Under the pieces are notes generated by a model. It was not told where the DNA came from, searched no databases, and saw only the letters and a program-made list of their open reading frames with translations. The position numbers and the translations under genes are program-made. From Bacilli bacterium (lineage in GTDB: Bacteria; Bacillota_I; Bacilli_A; RFN20; CAG-826), in assembly GCA_017531065.1 (NCBI GenBank), contig JAFXLR010000110.1, forward strand, positions 1-8,745: a stretch of DNA of 8,745 nucleotides. The letters are read 5' to 3'. This document shows positions 1 through 6,377 of the stretch, in pieces; position 1 is the first letter of the stretch; the number at the start of each line of letters is the position of its first letter.

Positions 1-890
1 CAAGAACGGCAAAGGCCGTCCTTTTCATCGCCGAAAGATTCGATACCACTTTAGTGGTAGTGCTTATTGGCACAAATGCCGCGAGTGTCGTCCTCTCCGT
101 CATCAGCACCATCCTTTTCACCCAAAGGCTTTTCCCGAACCTTGATCCATCTATCGCTGGTCTCATCTCGACCATCATAATGACCGTCATCCTTTATCTA
201 TTCGGTGAGACGATTCCAAAGCAGATTGGAAAGAAAATCCCTAACAAAGTCGCCTCAATCACCGTTTATCCTCTCCTTGTTTTCTATTTCCTCATCTGGC
301 CGATTGCCATGGTTTTCACTGGCATTTCTTGGCTTGCCAAGAAGCTCTTCCCAACTAAAGAGGAACCTGAGGTCACCGAGGAAGACTTCACGAGTGCAAT
401 CGAGCTCAAAGAGGAAGAAGGCCTCATTGAGGAAAGCGAAAGCGATGTCATCATCAATTCCATTGATTTCTCTGACACCGCAGTCAAAGAAGTTCTCACT
501 TCGAGAAGGAAGATGTTCACCATCAACCTTGAAGGACTAAAGAATGAGGATGTCGCTAAGATCGTCTGCGAAACCCAGTACTCAAGAATCCCTGTCTATG
601 AAGGGGAGATAAACGACATCAAAGGCGTCCTCATCGTCAAGAAGTTCCTTTCGATGTACCTCAAGAAGAAGGACTTCGATATCAATAAAGCCATCGAAAA
701 ACCGTATATCGTTTCTCCAAACGTCAAGATCGATGATCTGACAGATGGTTTTAGAACCAATCACACCCAATCCGCGCTTGTATATAAGGACGACCGTTTG
801 GTCGGTTTAGTCACCATGGAAGACGTCCTTGAGGAGCTTGTTGGCCCAATCGGCGAGAAAGAAGCCGCCATAGGAGGCGAGAAACGATGA
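1..890 (+). CDS. CNNM/CBS-domain membrane protein (CorC/HlyC family), 5' partial
   Basis: The 5' end lies outside the window; the frame is open from position 3 and gives 295 visible residues, so the in-frame GTG at 54 is not the real start. The visible part begins inside the CNNM (DUF21) transmembrane domain: hydrophobic stretches at about visible residues 15-40, 50-68 and 86-112, with the family signature GETIPKQIGKK between the second and third. An acidic linker follows, then a CBS pair (about 165-285) ending in VTMEDVLEELVG, the hallmark of the second CBS motif. The usual C-terminal CorC_HlyC domain is missing: the protein stops about 14 residues after that motif. The common MTPR motif before the first CBS domain appears as TSRR. 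Family members are linked to magnesium/cobalt or other divalent-cation efflux; 'hemolysin' is a historical name. The TGA overlaps the next gene's ATG (ATGA), so the two are translationally coupled. Family assignment is firm; the transported ion is unknown. Confidence 0.9.
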   Translation, partial: RTAKAVLFIAERFDTTLVVVLIGTNAASVVLSVISTILFTQRLFPNLDPSIAGLISTIIMTVILYLFGETIPKQIGKKIPNKVASITVYPLLVFYFLIWPIAMVFTGISWLAKKLFPTKEEPEVTEEDFTSAIELKEEEGLIEESESDVIINSIDFSDTAVKEVLTSRRKMFTINLEGLKNEDVAKIVCETQYSRIPVYEGEINDIKGVLIVKKFLSMYLKKKDFDINKAIEKPYIVSPNVKIDDLTDGFRTNHTQSALVYKDDRLVGLVTMEDVLEELVGPIGEKEAAIGGEKR

Positions 891-1993
891 AACCGCTCGA
901 CTATGTGTATTTAGTCATCATCATCCTTTCGCTTCTTCTAAGCGCCTCTTTCAGCGCGTCTGACATGGTTTATTCCTGCGTCAGCCAGTCCCGCTTAGAG
1001 AAAGATAAGAGCAAAGCCTCCAAGAAAGCCCTCAAACTTGCGAAGAATTATGACGACACGATTGCCACGATTCTCTTCGGAAACGACTTCGTGAACGTTC
1101 TCGCTTCATCCTTGACCGCTCTTCTTTTCATTGATGTCTTTAGGGGCACTTCATTAGAGAGCATGGCAGAGACGATTGGCGCTCTCTCCCTCCTCTTCGT
1201 CCTTCTCCTTTTTGGAGAAATAACTCCAAAAGCCATTGCAAAAAACCACTCTTTCTTCCTTTCGAAGTTCTTCGCAGGGTATGTGAACTTCCTCAAAATC
1301 ATCTTCTTCCCGTTCGTTTGGCCAAGCACCAAATTCGCCGAATGGGTTTCTTCTCCATTCTTAGAGAAAGCAGGGGAAGAGAGCAAAGTCGCTTCCGATG
1401 AAGAGCTTGAGGCAATGGTCAACGCCATCGAGGATGAAGGCCTTATTGATGAAGATCAGTCTAAGCTTCTTCATAGGTCGCTCGATTTCAAAGAGACAAG
1501 CTGCTACGAGATCATGACCCCACGCGTCAAGATCTTCGGATACGATACCGATTCCTCATTTGAGGAATTCCTCAAGAGGAAAGGCGTCTTCGATTTCTCA
1601 CGCATTATCGTCTACAAAGGCGACCTTGACCACGTCTTAGGCTATCTTCCTGTCAAAACCCTTCTTAGGGAGATGGTAAAAGGAACTCTCACTTCATACG
1701 AAAGTCTTATCATGCCGATTGTGAGTGTCCCTCGCACCATGGTCGTTTCTAGCGTCATGGAACTCATGAAAGAGAACCGCCATCACATCGCTCTTGTCAG
1801 AGATGAATTCGGCGGTACCGAAGGTATCATCACCCTCGAGAATATCCTTGAAGAGCTTGTCGGTGAGATGTGGGATGAGAATGACAGACCTTCAACCTCA
1901 ATCGTCAAAGGACCAAAAAGGAACACCTTCATCGTTAAAGGCGACACCAATATCGACGATTTCTATAACTACTTTGGGCTTGATCCAGACTAA
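887..1993 (+). CDS. CNNM/CBS-domain membrane protein (CorC/HlyC family), truncated by in-frame TAA
   Basis: The start ATG sits in an ATGA overlap with the previous gene and has AGGAGG at 872-877, 9 nt upstream. Domains: CNNM with hydrophobic segments at about residues 6-26, 63-84, 97-119 and 129-150, including the signature GEITPKAIAKNH (110-121); an acidic linker; EIMTPRVKI (208-216); a CBS pair (about 214-327) ending DEFGGTEGIITLENILEELV; then the start of the CorC_HlyC domain (FIVKGDTNIDDFYNYFGLD). TAA at 1991-1993 stops translation after residue 368, in the middle of this domain, although the same frame continues with matching sequence to a TGA at 2177-2179. An intact gene would encode 430 residues, typical for the family. 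The likely role is a divalent-cation transporter or regulator in the cytoplasmic membrane, partner or paralogue of the upstream protein. The TAA may be a real nonsense mutation or a sequencing/assembly error. A truncated protein would keep the membrane and CBS parts. Confidence 0.85.
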   Translation: MKPLDYVYLVIIILSLLLSASFSASDMVYSCVSQSRLEKDKSKASKKALKLAKNYDDTIATILFGNDFVNVLASSLTALLFIDVFRGTSLESMAETIGALSLLFVLLLFGEITPKAIAKNHSFFLSKFFAGYVNFLKIIFFPFVWPSTKFAEWVSSPFLEKAGEESKVASDEELEAMVNAIEDEGLIDEDQSKLLHRSLDFKETSCYEIMTPRVKIFGYDTDSSFEEFLKRKGVFDFSRIIVYKGDLDHVLGYLPVKTLLREMVKGTLTSYESLIMPIVSVPRTMVVSSVMELMKENRHHIALVRDEFGGTEGIITLENILEELVGEMWDENDRPSTSIVKGPKRNTFIVKGDTNIDDFYNYFGLDPD

Positions 1994-2179
1994 CTCCTTG
2001 AGGACGATTATTCAACCGTTTCAGGCTGGGTCGTTGATAAGCTTGGAAGATTCGCCGAAGTAGGGGATGTCGTGAGCAATGGCCCAATCAAGCTGACCGT
2101 CACAAAGTGCAAAGAATACACCGTCACCGAAGCCTTGGTGCGTTGGAATAAAAAGAAACCCGTCATTTCTGACGAGTGA
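1994..2179 (+). pseudogene. Severed C-terminal part of the CorC_HlyC domain
   Basis: This is the in-frame continuation after the TAA: 61 sense codons ending in TGA. The translation starts LLEDDYSTVSGWVVDKLGRF and goes on AEVGDVVSNGPIK, matching the second half of the CorC_HlyC (transporter-associated) domain, whose family pattern is an acidic D-Y-x-T-v-x-G segment, then lgRip-kvGD-v. There is no ATG in frame and no ribosome binding site, so it would not be translated on its own. Changing only the stop codon to a sense codon such as GAA would give a normal 430-residue protein, which suggests the lesion is recent or artefactual. Confidence 0.8.
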
Positions 2180-2181
2180 TC

Positions 2182-2760
2182 TTATTGATGGAGTTTGAGG
2201 CCTCTTTTCTCAAGGGCTTCGAGATATAAAGCGTAGATCTCCTCGGCTACTTGCTGGGGAGTCTTTTTATCTGTCCTGACTTTGAAGTCGACGTAACCAG
2301 TAAGCTTTTTGGCGGAGAAGATGTTCTGGTCTTTCATAAGGCGCATATAGATATCGCCTTCTTTGTCTCCGCGTATCCTCATCCTGCTTTCCCTAGTGGT
2401 TGGGGTAGCCATAAGCTGGAAGGAGACGATGAGGTCATTCTCAAGCTTCTTGAAGGTCTTGAGTCCGTTAGGGTCAAGGATGGCGCATTTGTTCTTGCTG
2501 ACCTGGGCCTTTGAGCAGCCGTAGTGGTAGTCGCCATAAGTGGTTGTTTCAACGAAAGCATCGCTCTTTTTGAGGAGGGCAAAAGTCTCTTCGTTGACGA
2601 AGTAATAATCAACGCCATTCCTCTCACCTGGACGCGGTGGTCTAGTCGTGTGAGTGATGGCCTTTTTTATGTCGTAGTCCTTTTTAAGGACTTTAGCGAC
2701 TTCGGTTTTGCCGCTCGCGCTTGGTCCGACGATGATAATCATGGGCATATTATAAAGCAT
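2182..2760 (-). CDS. gmk: Guanylate kinase
   Basis: The enzyme converts GMP plus ATP to GDP plus ADP in the cytoplasm, an essential step of guanine nucleotide supply. The P-loop GPSASGKT is at residues 12-19. The GMP-binding segment THTTRPPRPGERNGVDYYF (about 37-54) follows; then FVETTTYGDYHYG (69-81), the equivalent of the FLE...YGt motif; AILDPNGLKTFKKL (93-106); and an arginine-rich lid with RMRIRGDKEGD (about 126-136). The length of 192 aa is normal. Two starts are plausible: the first ATG (2758-2760) or the third (M7, 2740-2742), which begins MIIIVGPS as most family members do. Neither has a Shine-Dalgarno sequence, unlike the + strand genes here, and a TATAAT lies just upstream of M7. 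Its stop is 2 nt from the convergent CBS reading frame, and it is divergent from the pilus locus. The family call is strong; the exact start is open. Confidence 0.9.
   Translation of the reverse strand: MLYNMPMIIIVGPSASGKTEVAKVLKKDYDIKKAITHTTRPPRPGERNGVDYYFVNEETFALLKKSDAFVETTTYGDYHYGCSKAQVSKNKCAILDPNGLKTFKKLENDLIVSFQLMATPTTRESRMRIRGDKEGDIYMRLMKDQNIFSAKKLTGYVDFKVRTDKKTPQQVAEEIYALYLEALEKRGLKLHQ
2749..2754 (-). promoter_or_regulatory. Perfect -10 box (TATAAT) next to the gmk start
   Basis: Read on the minus strand, TATAAT runs from 2754 down to 2749. Six nucleotides later comes the A of the ATG for M7 (2742), the usual -10 to start-site distance, so transcription could begin on the start codon itself. 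The -35 region is poor: TTCATA at 2775-2770 gives a 15-nt spacer, while a better TTGACC at 2783-2778 is too far away (23 nt). This is inference from spacing; there is no experimental support. Confidence 0.35.
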
Positions 2761-2892
2761 TTTTTGGCTTATGAAGGGGTCAAATGCTTAGAAAAATTTC
2801 TTCTTCGATGAGGGCTTGCTTTTTGTTCTTTTTCGCATTTTTTTTCGGAAAAAATTTCGCTTTCCCAATATTGGATAAGTGAGGGACAAAAA
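2761..2892. promoter_or_regulatory. Divergent intergenic region with phased T/A-tracts and a 10-bp palindrome
   Basis: This 132-nt spacer separates the divergent gmk and pilus genes and should hold the pilus operon promoter. T-tracts at 2820-2824, 2829-2833 and 2838-2845 and an A-tract at 2849-2854 have centres about 10 bp apart, the spacing expected of intrinsically bent DNA. TTTCGC is repeated directly at 2831-2836 and 2855-2860. A perfect palindrome CCAATATTGG occupies 2865-2874, followed by GAGGG (2881-2885), the ribosome binding site of the first pilus gene. No convincing -35/-10 pair could be fixed for the + strand; AATATT with TTCGGA (2844-2849, 17-nt spacer) is weak. Confidence 0.5.
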
Positions 2893-3261
2893 ATGAACGA
2901 GAACATAGAAACCAAACCAGCGCTTAACCATTTCAAAGAAGAGGGAATCGCTCGAAGATATTCCTCCTCTTTGCTCCAAAACGGCTTTCCGTCGAACACG
3001 CATGTATATGATCTGAACATTCCATATCTAAGGTTCCGCATGCCGCGTAAAGAGGCTTCTTTTCTTCTGAAGGTGAATGACTTCTTCAAGAAACTCACCT
3101 TCGTTCAAGGTCTCATCTTCGTGAACGACTATCTCGAAAAAGGGAAGAATTATCCCTTCTGGTGGATGAAATACGGAAGCAAGGAATTCTACGAACAGGA
3201 AAGGAGGAAGCTCAAATGCAAACTGAAAACAGAATACATCCGACTAATGGGCGCAAACTGA
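2893..3261 (+). CDS. Hypothetical soluble protein, first gene of the pilus locus
   Basis: I do not recognise a family. The 122-aa product has no signal peptide or membrane segment and is basic in its C-terminal third (YEQERRKLKCKLKTEYIR). It is rich in aromatic residues, with a notable NYPFWWMKYGS stretch near residues 86-96. The start ATG has GAGGG at 2881-2885, 7 nt upstream. It opens the eight-gene pilus run and its last 46 bases overlap the next gene in another frame, so the two are almost certainly co-translated. A cytoplasmic accessory role in pilus assembly or regulation is possible from context only; nothing in the sequence itself shows it. Codon use resembles that of its neighbours, with no sign of recent transfer. 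Confidence 0.75.
   Translation: MNENIETKPALNHFKEEGIARRYSSSLLQNGFPSNTHVYDLNIPYLRFRMPRKEASFLLKVNDFFKKLTFVQGLIFVNDYLEKGKNYPFWWMKYGSKEFYEQERRKLKCKLKTEYIRLMGAN
3202..3207 (+). promoter_or_regulatory. Ribosome binding site that fixes the start of the 376-aa secreted protein
   Basis: AGGAGG lies 8 nt before the ATG at 3216. An upstream in-frame ATG at 3162 has no such site and would add 18 residues before the signal peptide. The site lies inside the preceding gene, so ribosomes finishing that gene pass over it. Confidence 0.8.
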
Positions 3262-4346
3262 AGCCGTTGCTCTTCATTCTCTCTTTGCTCATGCCCTTCC
3301 TAACCTCAGCGTGGTCTTTCAATCAAGTTTGGCTAACAGTTGCCGAAACTTGCTATATTGAGGATTTCTATTGGGCGCCTAACGATCAGAAAGACCGAAG
3401 GATGACCCTCCATATGCACATGCTCAAAGATGCGGAGATCGCTTTTGTTTTTGAGGTTAACCATACGTATAGGGAAAACGGGAAAAACAAAACTGAGTCA
3501 TATGGCGAAACAAGGCCAGGCCTTAGTTACATAGAATCTCGATTCGATTTTCACCCATACAAGAAAGGGCAGGTTATCGATTTTGAAGTGGTGGTTCCTT
3601 ATTCGAGGATCCGTGTTGGAGATGTTGATCAGCATCTACTTGTCGAAACTAGGGTCATGGTCGCTCCAGAAACGGTAGAGTCATGGACGGCCAATGTCCC
3701 ATATGGATACCTCTATCCAACGACATTCGCCGGCAAGGATCGCTCATTCGAAAATGAGAAGGCCTTCGGAGGCGTCTACAAAGGGGAGCTGATCGTCGGT
3801 TATCCATGTTACGTAACCGTCAATTCAAATGGTCTCGAAGATGAATATGAGACGGACTCACAAGGGCTTCTGCCTCTTAAGAAAATGAGGTTCAACGTCC
3901 GTAACTACGATGACTCAATCTCTCCTATGACGATGAGGAAGGGAGAGGTCCGTTTCTATAACTACCTTGATGACTTCCATATCGGCACAAGGAAAAAGAC
4001 CCCGCTCAACGTTCCATATATCAGCGTTCCTTTGGAGCTAATCCCAGATGGGAAAGAATCATACCTTCGTTCCAAGAAGATGCTTTTTCTCAAAAGCGAC
4101 CTCCGTTACGAGACGAACGATTATCACTCAGAAGCGGATGGATATGAATTCACGACTCAAATCTTCTTGCCGCCCGTCAAAGGGGTACGTGGAAGGTTCT
4201 ATGAATGCGAGATCGTCTTAGAAGGCGTAGGGGACCAAAATAGCGACACCCTCTACCATCCTTTCACAGTCTTCCGCGCATCAAATGACGTTGGCTCGAA
4301 GATCAATAGCCGCTACTACGTTACGGAGGTGAAACCCGATGCTTAA
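3216..4346 (+). CDS. Secreted protein of unknown function in the pilus locus
   Basis: No known family is recognised. The chosen start gives 376 aa with a clear N-terminal signal: a polar/basic n-region (residues 1-16, with GRKLK), a hydrophobic core PLLFILSLLMPFLTSAWS, and a probable cleavage after AWS. The mature part (about 340 aa) has no further membrane helix, no lipobox, no LPxTG motif and no obvious catalytic signature. It has an alternating hydrophobic/polar pattern rich in Tyr, Val, Phe and Asp that suggests a mostly beta-strand fold; this is an impression, not a prediction. It overlaps the upstream gene by 46 bases and the downstream pseudopilin by 8, placing it firmly in the operon. 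By position it could be a pilus-tip, adhesin or extracellular assembly component. The long polar n-region is unusual but within range for monoderm signal peptides. Confidence 0.8.
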   Translation: MQTENRIHPTNGRKLKPLLFILSLLMPFLTSAWSFNQVWLTVAETCYIEDFYWAPNDQKDRRMTLHMHMLKDAEIAFVFEVNHTYRENGKNKTESYGETRPGLSYIESRFDFHPYKKGQVIDFEVVVPYSRIRVGDVDQHLLVETRVMVAPETVESWTANVPYGYLYPTTFAGKDRSFENEKAFGGVYKGELIVGYPCYVTVNSNGLEDEYETDSQGLLPLKKMRFNVRNYDDSISPMTMRKGEVRFYNYLDDFHIGTRKKTPLNVPYISVPLELIPDGKESYLRSKKMLFLKSDLRYETNDYHSEADGYEFTTQIFLPPVKGVRGRFYECEIVLEGVGDQNSDTLYHPFTVFRASNDVGSKINSRYYVTEVKPDA

Positions 4347-4722
4347 CTTCCTTCTCTTCGTAGCTCTTTTCATCTTCTCGATCTCTGCCTATTCCTTCAC
4401 CTATACGTCGACTGCGATCATCAACACTTTCGCAGCCTTTGACTTCACCTTTGCCCAAAACGCCGTTATCTCAGACCCATATGGCGGCCCGGCCTCTTTT
4501 GAGCCAAAACTCTTTGCCCGCATTGCAACAAAGTATTTCAGCGAGAGCCTTAGCAAGTACTACGTCAATGAGTGGAATGTGGAAATGGACTTCAAAGATG
4601 GGGATGGGGTCAGGTTTGGTATTCCCTATGCGGTCACCATCACCTTCGATTGCAGGTTCAACGGCACCTATCATTACCATTCCTTGAAAGCCTTTGAGAT
4701 CAGAAAGGGGAAAGCCATATGA
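4339..4722 (+). CDS. TadE-like minor pseudopilin candidate
   Basis: The 127-aa product has one N-terminal hydrophobic segment (about residues 2-20) with almost no charge before it, followed by a helix-like stretch and a compact, probably beta-rich C-terminal domain. That layout is typical of TadE/TadF-type pseudopilins and similar small pilus proteins. The start has GGAGGTGA at 4325-4332, 6 nt upstream. It overlaps the previous gene by 8 bases and the ATPase gene by 4 (ATGA). AYS followed by FTYT at about residue 20 could also be read as a signal-peptidase site, so a simple small secreted protein is an alternative. The call rests on topology and location beside the ATPase; no specific sequence motif was recognised. 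Confidence 0.7.
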   Translation: MLNFLLFVALFIFSISAYSFTYTSTAIINTFAAFDFTFAQNAVISDPYGGPASFEPKLFARIATKYFSESLSKYYVNEWNVEMDFKDGDGVRFGIPYAVTITFDCRFNGTYHYHSLKAFEIRKGKAI

Positions 4723-5681
4723 GCGGGGACCCAGTAGCTTATTTGGAGAATTCTTTTCTGTCTCCTCTTATCCGCCAAGAAGGCGTCACTGACATCACCT
4801 ATAACGGAGAATCGATCTATTACGTCTCTAACCACAAAGGCCGCCAAAAAGCGGACTTCGAAGTTAAGAGAGAAGAGGTCTCTTCGTTTCTAAGACAAAT
4901 CGCAAATCTGACCGAACATCAGTTCAGCGTGCAGTGCCCAATCTTGGATGTGAGCTTTGGGAGATACCGCATGAACGCAGTCAATTCCTCTCTAGCAAGA
5001 AAGAGGAATGAGAAGGCCTTCACCTTTGCAATGCGTCTAGAGAGCAATGATTGCAAAATCACCGACAAATCAGGGTTCTTTGATGAAAAATCCCTGCAAA
5101 TCCTGCGTAGACTCATCAAAAACGGGGAGTCCATCGTCATTGGCGGAAAGGTCTCTAGCGGCAAAACCGAGCTCCAAAAATGGCTCCTTCAGAACATGGC
5201 TCCATGCACGAGGGTCATCGTCATCGACAACGTCGAAGAGCTCGATATGGTTGAGAACGAAAATATCGATCTCACGACCTGGCTAGTGAATGAACAAGGG
5301 CGAGGCGCATCCTTTTCTGCCCTCATCAAGAATGCCTTAAGAAACGATCCGGATTATATCGTCATCGCCGAAGCGCGAGGGGAGGAAATGCTTGATGTCC
5401 TTCTAAGCGCGATGAGCGGGCATCCAGTCATCACAACCGTCCATGCCGAGAAACTCAAGGCCATGCCTGACCGTGTTGCTAGGCTTGCCATGACTGGCAG
5501 CAAAAGGCTTTTCAAAGACGAGCTCATGGAAGATATAGCGAGGCATCTCCGCTATTACGTCTACGTTGAGAAGGAAAGTGCTCCTGATGGTTCGATAAAA
5601 CGCTTCATCAAGGAGATAGGTCGCCTTGATGAGAAGAGCAAAAAGATAACAACGCTTTATAGCAAAGGAGAAAAGTCATGA
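4719..5681 (+). CDS. tadA: CpaF/TadA-type secretion ATPase of the pilus assembly system
   Basis: This is a cytoplasmic hexameric ATPase that powers pilin polymerisation in Tad/type IVc pili. The N-terminal domain carries VTDITYNG (23-30) and FGRYRMNAV (80-88), matching the CpaF family pattern. Walker A is GKVSSGKT (143-150). The Asp box is VIVIDNVEEL (166-175). The Walker B region is YIVIAEARGEE (213-223) with Glu218 in the catalytic position. The His box GHPVITTVHA (234-243) follows, with the conserved DRVARLA (251-257). At 320 aa it is shorter than typical CpaF (about 400 or more), because it lacks an N-terminal extension. The start has AAGGGG at 4705-4710, 8 nt upstream, and an ATGA overlap with the previous gene; its own TGA overlaps the TadB-like start. 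ComGA-type ATPases are the main alternative, but the N-terminal motif and two separate platform proteins downstream favour Tad. Confidence 0.9.
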   Translation: MSGDPVAYLENSFLSPLIRQEGVTDITYNGESIYYVSNHKGRQKADFEVKREEVSSFLRQIANLTEHQFSVQCPILDVSFGRYRMNAVNSSLARKRNEKAFTFAMRLESNDCKITDKSGFFDEKSLQILRRLIKNGESIVIGGKVSSGKTELQKWLLQNMAPCTRVIVIDNVEELDMVENENIDLTTWLVNEQGRGASFSALIKNALRNDPDYIVIAEARGEEMLDVLLSAMSGHPVITTVHAEKLKAMPDRVARLAMTGSKRLFKDELMEDIARHLRYYVYVEKESAPDGSIKRFIKEIGRLDEKSKKITTLYSKGEKS

Positions 5682-6376
5682 AAAATGTCTTCGTCTATCT
5701 CTTTCTGTCCCTCTATTTCGGAATCATCGCCTATGTGACGACGAGTTCCCTCATGGTTGCCGGAATCGTTTTCCTTTCCTATTTTGCGATCGCCTTCATT
5801 TTCATAAAGCCCCTCATCAAAAGGTATCTCGACAAAAGGAGGAAGCATCATGAGGTCTTCAATTTCATCAACCATTTCATCATCTCGCTTTCCGTTACTT
5901 CCTCGCTCGACCAAGCCTTTGAGGACGCCACGATTGATGCGAAAGGGGAGGAGAAGAAGGTTCTTGAATCTATAGCCCCCATGACGACGATGGAGAAACT
6001 CGAATATCTGCCAAGGTATTTTGAGGAGGATATCTATAACGTCTTTCTTTCTATCGTTAAAGCCTTCATCGAACAGGGTGGCGATCTAATTGAGATAGCT
6101 TCGCCCTTGCTTAACGAAGTGACCTTCAACGAGGAAAAGAACAACTCCTTAGAGACGATCAGAAAGAAGTCCCTCGTCCAATATGGCTCTTTGTGGTTCC
6201 TTAGCACGATCGTTTTGGCCTTCCTTCGCTTCGGACTATCTAACTTCTACGACACCTTGACGAAGAACCTTCCTTACCTCTTGACCGCATCGGCCTATTT
6301 CGCGATCGCCATCGTGTCTTTCTATATCTACGTGAGGTCATATACAGGCGAGAAGATGAGCCTAGAAAGGAAATGA
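5678..6376 (+). CDS. tadB: TadB-like membrane platform protein (T2SSF family)
   Basis: This is the probable inner platform protein through which the ATPase drives pilin assembly. The 232-aa protein has two N-terminal membrane helices (about 3-21 and 25-47), a basic loop KRYLDKRRKHH (48-58), a cytoplasmic helical domain (about 60-165) and two C-terminal helices (about 168-188 and 199-219). The cytoplasmic part has FIISLSVTSSLDQAFEDA (67-84), in the place of the T2SSF helix where TadB proteins have a small-residue, 'sl-qAle-a' pattern. An ATGA overlap with the ATPase gene and AAAGGAG at 5664-5670 support the start. It is shorter than typical TadB (about 300 aa). Sequence similarity is moderate by eye; the position directly after the ATPase makes the call secure. 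Confidence 0.82.
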   Translation: MKNVFVYLFLSLYFGIIAYVTTSSLMVAGIVFLSYFAIAFIFIKPLIKRYLDKRRKHHEVFNFINHFIISLSVTSSLDQAFEDATIDAKGEEKKVLESIAPMTTMEKLEYLPRYFEEDIYNVFLSIVKAFIEQGGDLIEIASPLLNEVTFNEEKNNSLETIRKKSLVQYGSLWFLSTIVLAFLRFGLSNFYDTLTKNLPYLLTASAYFAIAIVSFYIYVRSYTGEKMSLERK

Positions 6377-6377
6377 A

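Noticed and set aside
887..890. Mollicutes genetic code with TGA read as Trp
   Set aside because: TGA ends several genes exactly where the next gene starts with its own ribosome binding site, and Trp residues in conserved proteins are TGG.
1048..1428. 126-codon open frame on the minus strand inside the second CBS gene
   Set aside because: It is Ser/Lys/Arg-rich low-information sequence antisense to conserved CNNM coding, so it is a coding shadow.
2161..2174. CGTCA-TTTC-TGACG inverted repeat near the convergent stops, considered as a shared terminator
   Set aside because: The stem is only 5 bp, lies within coding sequence and has no T-tract on either strand.
2778..2783. TTGACC on the minus strand as the -35 box of gmk
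   Set aside because: It lies 23 nt from the TATAAT, well beyond the usual 16-18 nt; no other -10 is at the right distance.
2251..2811. Open frames on the + strand opposite gmk
   Set aside because: They are antisense to a clear guanylate kinase, lack ribosome binding sites and show no recognisable motifs.
3162..3215. Longer N-terminus for the secreted protein from the ATG at 3162
   Set aside because: There is no ribosome binding site before 3162, whereas AGGAGG is well placed for the ATG at 3216, and the extension would put 34 polar residues before the signal core.
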